From Brevundimonas sp. UBA7635 (GTDB lineage Bacteria > Pseudomonadota > Alphaproteobacteria > Caulobacterales > Caulobacteraceae): a stretch of 8,818 bases of DNA. The position numbers were made by a program, and so were the translations under genes. Of the stretch, positions 6,790 to 8,818 are shown in pieces. The first letter of the stretch is position 1. Every line of letters begins with the position of its first letter. The notes under the pieces were generated by a model. The model did not search any database, had not been told where the DNA came from, and saw only the letters and a program-made list of their open reading frames with translations. The DNA is taken from the NCBI GenBank assembly GCA_002483865.1, contig DLIT01000187.1:12112-20929 (forward strand), given 5' to 3'.

Positions 6790-7239
6790 CTACGCCTCAC
6801 GCATCAGGCGCATCGCGGCCAGTCGGCCAAAGGCAATGGTCAGGGCCTTGCGGCGGGCCGAGGCCAGTGGCGTGACCGGTGCATCGCGCACCACTGCCCC
6901 GCCAAAGCCATCCGCCACGATCAGCCCCGGCTCGTCCGGCAGGATACCTTCAGGAAACTCAGGCGCGACGGCAAAGAAGAAGGCATCGCAGAACGGGCCA
7001 TACTCGTGCCATTTGCGGTCGACGCGGTAATCGTCCAGGCCCGACTTCACCTCACAGATGATCAGGTCACCCCTGGTACCCAGCCCCATGACATCCGCCC
7101 GACGGCCATTGGGCAGGCAGACCTCCATCAACGGAGCATAGCCCATGTCACGCAACAGGCTGGCCGCCCCGCGTGTCACAGCCTGGGTGGTGCGCGGGCG
7201 ACTGAATGCCAGTTCGATGGACAGGACGGAAGGAGCCAT
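6790..7239 (-). CDS. mmcB: MmcB family DNA repair protein (PD-(D/E)XK nuclease-like)
   Basis: A 149-residue cytoplasmic protein of the MmcB family, which is essentially alphaproteobacterial. In Caulobacter it is associated with mitomycin C resistance and belongs to the SOS response. The fold resembles restriction-type nucleases: Glu39 in LMEVCLP, Asp49 in GRRADVMGL, and Glu63-Val-Lys65 in ICEVKSG form a plausible PD-(D/E)XK metal site. The conserved stretch DYRVDRKWHEYGPFCD follows. The length is typical. The start at 7239 is the only ATG near the conserved N-terminus, but its AGGAGG lies only 2 bases away, which is unusually close. A perfect LexA-type box lies 13-27 bases upstream. The gene is downstream of the GNAT gene on the same strand (44-bp gap) and converges on regA across the repeat array. 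Confidence 0.92.
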   Translation of the reverse strand: MAPSVLSIELAFSRPRTTQAVTRGAASLLRDMGYAPLMEVCLPNGRRADVMGLGTRGDLIICEVKSGLDDYRVDRKWHEYGPFCDAFFFAVAPEFPEGILPDEPGLIVADGFGGAVVRDAPVTPLASARRKALTIAFGRLAAMRLMREA

Positions 7240-7248
7240 GGCCTCCTA

Positions 7249-7270
7249 TATGTTCCACCTATGTTCCACC
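7249..7270. repeat. Perfect tandem duplication of 11 bp (TATGTTCCACC)
   Basis: TATGTTCCACC occurs at 7249-7259 and again at 7260-7270 with no mismatch. The 11-base period equals GTTC plus seven bases, so the duplication itself creates a GTTC-N7-GTTC operator upstream of mmcB. Confidence 0.9.
7252..7266 (-). promoter_or_regulatory. LexA operator (SOS box) of mmcB
   Basis: GTTC (7252-7255), seven bases, GTTC (7263-7266) exactly matches the direct-repeat LexA site of Alphaproteobacteria; on the mmcB strand it reads GAAC-N7-GAAC. It lies in the 44-bp gap between the GNAT stop and the mmcB ATG. A weak promoter guess places TTGCGG (7270-7275) as -35 and CATAGG (7247-7252) as -10 with a 17-base spacer, so bound LexA would cover the promoter. 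The promoter hexamers are inference; the box is direct sequence evidence and fits the known SOS control of mmcB in Caulobacter. Confidence 0.8.
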
Positions 7271-7283
7271 CGCAAGCGGAGCT

Positions 7284-7856
7284 TCAGGCTCTCGTCAGAC
7301 GCAGTCGGTTGACCGCCCATTCCTCGCGGGTCTGGCCCCACAGGTTCAACTGCATCTGGTCAAAGGGCGCCGGTGCCCTGCCCGGCCCCCGATTGGTCGA
7401 GCCCAGGCGGATCGCCACCTTTTCCGAGGCCAGATTGTCCGGGTCGATGCAGTGGATGACATCGGGCCATTCCAGCACGTCAAAGGCATAGTCCATGGCC
7501 GCAGCAGACGCCTCGACCGCATAGCCCTTGCCTGTCGCCTCCGGATGCAGGCTCCAGCCGACCTCACGGCCTGGCCAGTCATAGGGATGCAGCGGCCCGA
7601 TCCGGCCCATCCAAAGCCCCGTCGATTTTTCGATCACCGAAAACATCCCCTCGCCATGCAGGGCCCACATTCCCGCTACCGAGGCCAAGGTGCGCCAGGT
7701 GGCGTGCTTCGACTGGACCCCGCCGATGAAGCGGGTGGTTGTCTCATCCGCCAGGAAGTCGGCCCAGCGCGGAAAGTCCTCCAGCCGGGGCGGGCACAGC
7801 CACAGCCGCGCCGTTTCCAGCGTGGGTCCCAAGGGCGACGTCGGGCGCTCGATCAC
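7284..7856 (-). CDS. GNAT family N-acetyltransferase (RimJ/RimL-like)
   Basis: A 190-residue acyl-CoA-dependent acetyltransferase, probably cytoplasmic; the substrate cannot be read from the sequence. The N-terminal ETARLWLCPPRLEDFPRWADF is typical of the RimJ/RimL-like subgroup. The acetyl-CoA pyrophosphate loop is ATGKGYAVEA (107-116), preceded by the beta strand VGWSLHP. The late motif DPDNLASEKVAIRLG (138-152) matches the usual N-x-x-S-x-x-hydrophobic-LG segment. The start is GTG at 7856, which overlaps the thpR stop as GTGA; no other start keeps the conserved N-terminus. The 4-bp overlap suggests translational coupling with thpR. mmcB follows after 44 bp, but a LexA box intervenes, so mmcB probably has its own promoter. 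Confidence 0.9.
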   Translation of the reverse strand: MIERPTSPLGPTLETARLWLCPPRLEDFPRWADFLADETTTRFIGGVQSKHATWRTLASVAGMWALHGEGMFSVIEKSTGLWMGRIGPLHPYDWPGREVGWSLHPEATGKGYAVEASAAAMDYAFDVLEWPDVIHCIDPDNLASEKVAIRLGSTNRGPGRAPAPFDQMQLNLWGQTREEWAVNRLRLTRA

Positions 7857-8392
7857 AGGTAATACTCCCGCTCCAGGCTATAGACGCTGCCATCCTGGGT
7901 CAGGACGCTGGAATAGAGGCCAAAGCGGTCGACGCGGATCGGCGGCGATTGGAGCAGGTTGTGCCCGGCGATCCAGGCCCCGACCCGGTCCGGGTTCACC
8001 TGGGGCTTCAGGTAGGCCAGGGTGACGTGGGGGCGATATTCGCGCCGTTCCGGAGGCACCCCGGCCCGCTCACCAGCCGAGCGGCAGCGCCCGGCCAGGA
8101 CGTTCAGTGGCTCCGACCGCTCGACCCCGGCCCACAGGGTATGGGTGCGATGGGCGTCCCCAAAGGCCCCGACGCCGCCCAGGCTGATCTCAAAGGCACC
8201 TCCCCCCTCGGCCCGCGTCAGTTCCGAGGCCAGATCATCGGCGGTGCGCTCCGAAGCCTCGCCATAGAAGGCCAAGGTGACGTGCAGGGCATCCAGCGGA
8301 CGCCAGCGGGCACCGGGCAGGCCTGACTGTCGCCGCGCCAGGGTCTCGGCGACGTCTTCGGGAATGGCGATGGCGGTGAAGAGGCGCAGCAT
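7853..8392 (-). CDS. thpR: RNA 2',3'-cyclic phosphodiesterase (2H phosphoesterase, LigT/ThpR)
   Basis: A 179-residue 2H phosphoesterase. Family members hydrolyse 2',3'-cyclic phosphate RNA ends to 2'-phosphate and show reversible 2'-5' RNA ligase activity in vitro. Both catalytic tetrads are present: HVTL at residues 37-40 (in LHVTLAFYGE) and HVTL at 122-125 (in YRPHVTLAYLK). The N-terminus MLRLFTAIAIPEDV is the standard family start, so I use ATG 8392. The open frame continues to 8533, but the extra 47 residues are not family-like and overlap the start of the divergent gene. No strong ribosome binding site precedes 8392. The stop overlaps the GNAT start by 4 bp. No signal peptide is seen. 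Confidence 0.93.
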   Translation of the reverse strand: MLRLFTAIAIPEDVAETLARRQSGLPGARWRPLDALHVTLAFYGEASERTADDLASELTRAEGGGAFEISLGGVGAFGDAHRTHTLWAGVERSEPLNVLAGRCRSAGERAGVPPERREYRPHVTLAYLKPQVNPDRVGAWIAGHNLLQSPPIRVDRFGLYSSVLTQDGSVYSLEREYYL

Positions 8393-8440
8393 GAGACACT
8401 TGGTAGCGGCTGGAACGCGGGTCTGGAAGACGGGTTTATC

Positions 8441-8469
8441 TTGCAAGTCCGGGCCTGCGCCCCGATATT
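8441..8469 (+). promoter_or_regulatory. Candidate promoter of the Bax inhibitor-1 family gene
   Basis: TTGCAA (8441-8446) and GATATT (8464-8469) are separated by exactly 17 bases, and each matches four of six positions of the classical housekeeping consensus. They lie 48 bases upstream of the ATG at 8517, in the 124-bp divergent region shared with thpR. The -35 hexamer sits inside the perfect palindrome CTTGCAAG (8440-8447). This is a pattern match only. Confidence 0.35.
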
Positions 8470-8516
8470 TCCGTAAAGGCTGGCATTCACCGGCCATTTG
8501 GGAGACTAACTTCGCG

Positions 8517-8818
8517 ATGAGCGACTTCAACAACGGCTATGCGCGCCCGCTACCGCAGTCGGCGGACATGTCCGTCGATGCTGGCCTGCGCGCCTTTATG
8601 CTGGGCGTCTACAACAAGCTGGCCATCGGCCTGGTTGTGGCTGGCGTCCTGGCCTACATCACCGGCAATGTCGAGCCGGTCCAGCAATTGCTGTTCGCCC
8701 GCACCGCCGATGGCCGCGTCGGCCTGACCCTGCTGGGCATGATCATCCAGTTCTCGCCGCTGGTCATGCTGTTCGGCTCCATGTTCTTCATGAAGAACCC
8801 GACGGCCAAGGGCGTGAA
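8517..8818 (+). CDS. Bax inhibitor-1/YccA family membrane protein, 3' end missing
   Basis: The first 100 codons of an open frame that runs off the window. The start reads MSDFNNGYARPLPQSADMSV. It is followed by DAGLRAFMLGVYNKLAIGLV, the typical N-terminal pattern of bacterial Bax inhibitor-1/YccA proteins, where the YNKLAxGL stretch enters the first membrane helix. Two membrane segments are visible, about residues 35-50 and 70-92. The family has around seven membrane helices and roughly 230-250 residues, so more than half is missing. YccA of E. coli modulates the FtsH protease, and other members act as pH-sensitive calcium leaks; which applies here is unknown. GGGAG ends 12 bases before the ATG, a loose ribosome binding site. 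The gene is divergent from thpR. Confidence 0.88.
   Translation, partial: MSDFNNGYARPLPQSADMSVDAGLRAFMLGVYNKLAIGLVVAGVLAYITGNVEPVQQLLFARTADGRVGLTLLGMIIQFSPLVMLFGSMFFMKNPTAKGV

Noticed and set aside
6627..6875. Open frame on the + strand through the repeats giving 12-residue repeats (CLSRFALLEAGW)
   Set aside because: A 36-base unit without stops keeps frames open automatically. Another + frame (6703-7491) is open in the same way and runs on antisense to mmcB and the GNAT gene. No ribosome binding site or family match is seen.
8393..8533. N-terminal extension of thpR to an ATG at 8533
   Set aside because: The extra 47 residues do not resemble the family and would overlap the start of the divergent Bax inhibitor-1 gene. 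MLRLFTAIAIPEDV at 8392 is the family start.

Overview
The window is GC-rich, gene-dense chromosomal DNA of an alphaproteobacterium. Caulobacteraceae is most likely, possibly Brevundimonas. That placement rests on an mmcB-type gene, a GTTC-N7-GTTC LexA site of the alphaproteobacterial type, and a senC/regB/regA redox-signalling locus. The genus is inference from gene content only. There are ten protein genes; the first and last run off the window ends. I see no rRNA, tRNA, insertion sequence, prophage or CRISPR array, and no gene-free stretch longer than 300 bases.

Left part (1-4430): the 3' portion of a class A penicillin-binding protein on the + strand ends 7 bp from a convergent minus-strand run. 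In transcription order that run is a SCO1/SenC copper protein, an intracellular PHB depolymerase (phaZ) and a YgjP-like zinc metallopeptidase whose start overlaps the phaZ end by 35 bp.

Centre (4431-6640): senC and regB diverge from a 66-bp intergenic region. regB is followed on the same strand by regA, which ends in a strong intrinsic terminator whose stem includes the regA stop codon. Together these form a RegB/RegA (PrrB/PrrA, ActS/ActR) redox two-component system with its usual SenC partner. In known systems RegBA adjusts respiration and energy metabolism to quinone redox state. The adjoining phaZ (mobilisation of stored reducing power) fits that theme, but a functional link is inference.

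Right part (6641-8818): a 36-bp tandem repeat with internal GCGC palindromes fills the space between the convergent ends of regA and mmcB. On the minus strand follow, in transcription order, thpR (RNA 2',3'-cyclic phosphodiesterase), a GNAT acetyltransferase overlapping it by 4 bp, and mmcB (DNA repair). A perfect 11-bp tandem duplication just upstream of mmcB creates an exact LexA box, so mmcB is predicted to be SOS-controlled. The window closes with the start of a Bax inhibitor-1/YccA-family membrane protein on the + strand, divergent from thpR.

Most of this is conventional. The items most worth a second look are the LexA box made by tandem duplication, the 36-bp repeat array next to two consecutive terminator-like hairpins, and an unusually long Ala/Pro-rich insertion in the ATP lid of RegB.
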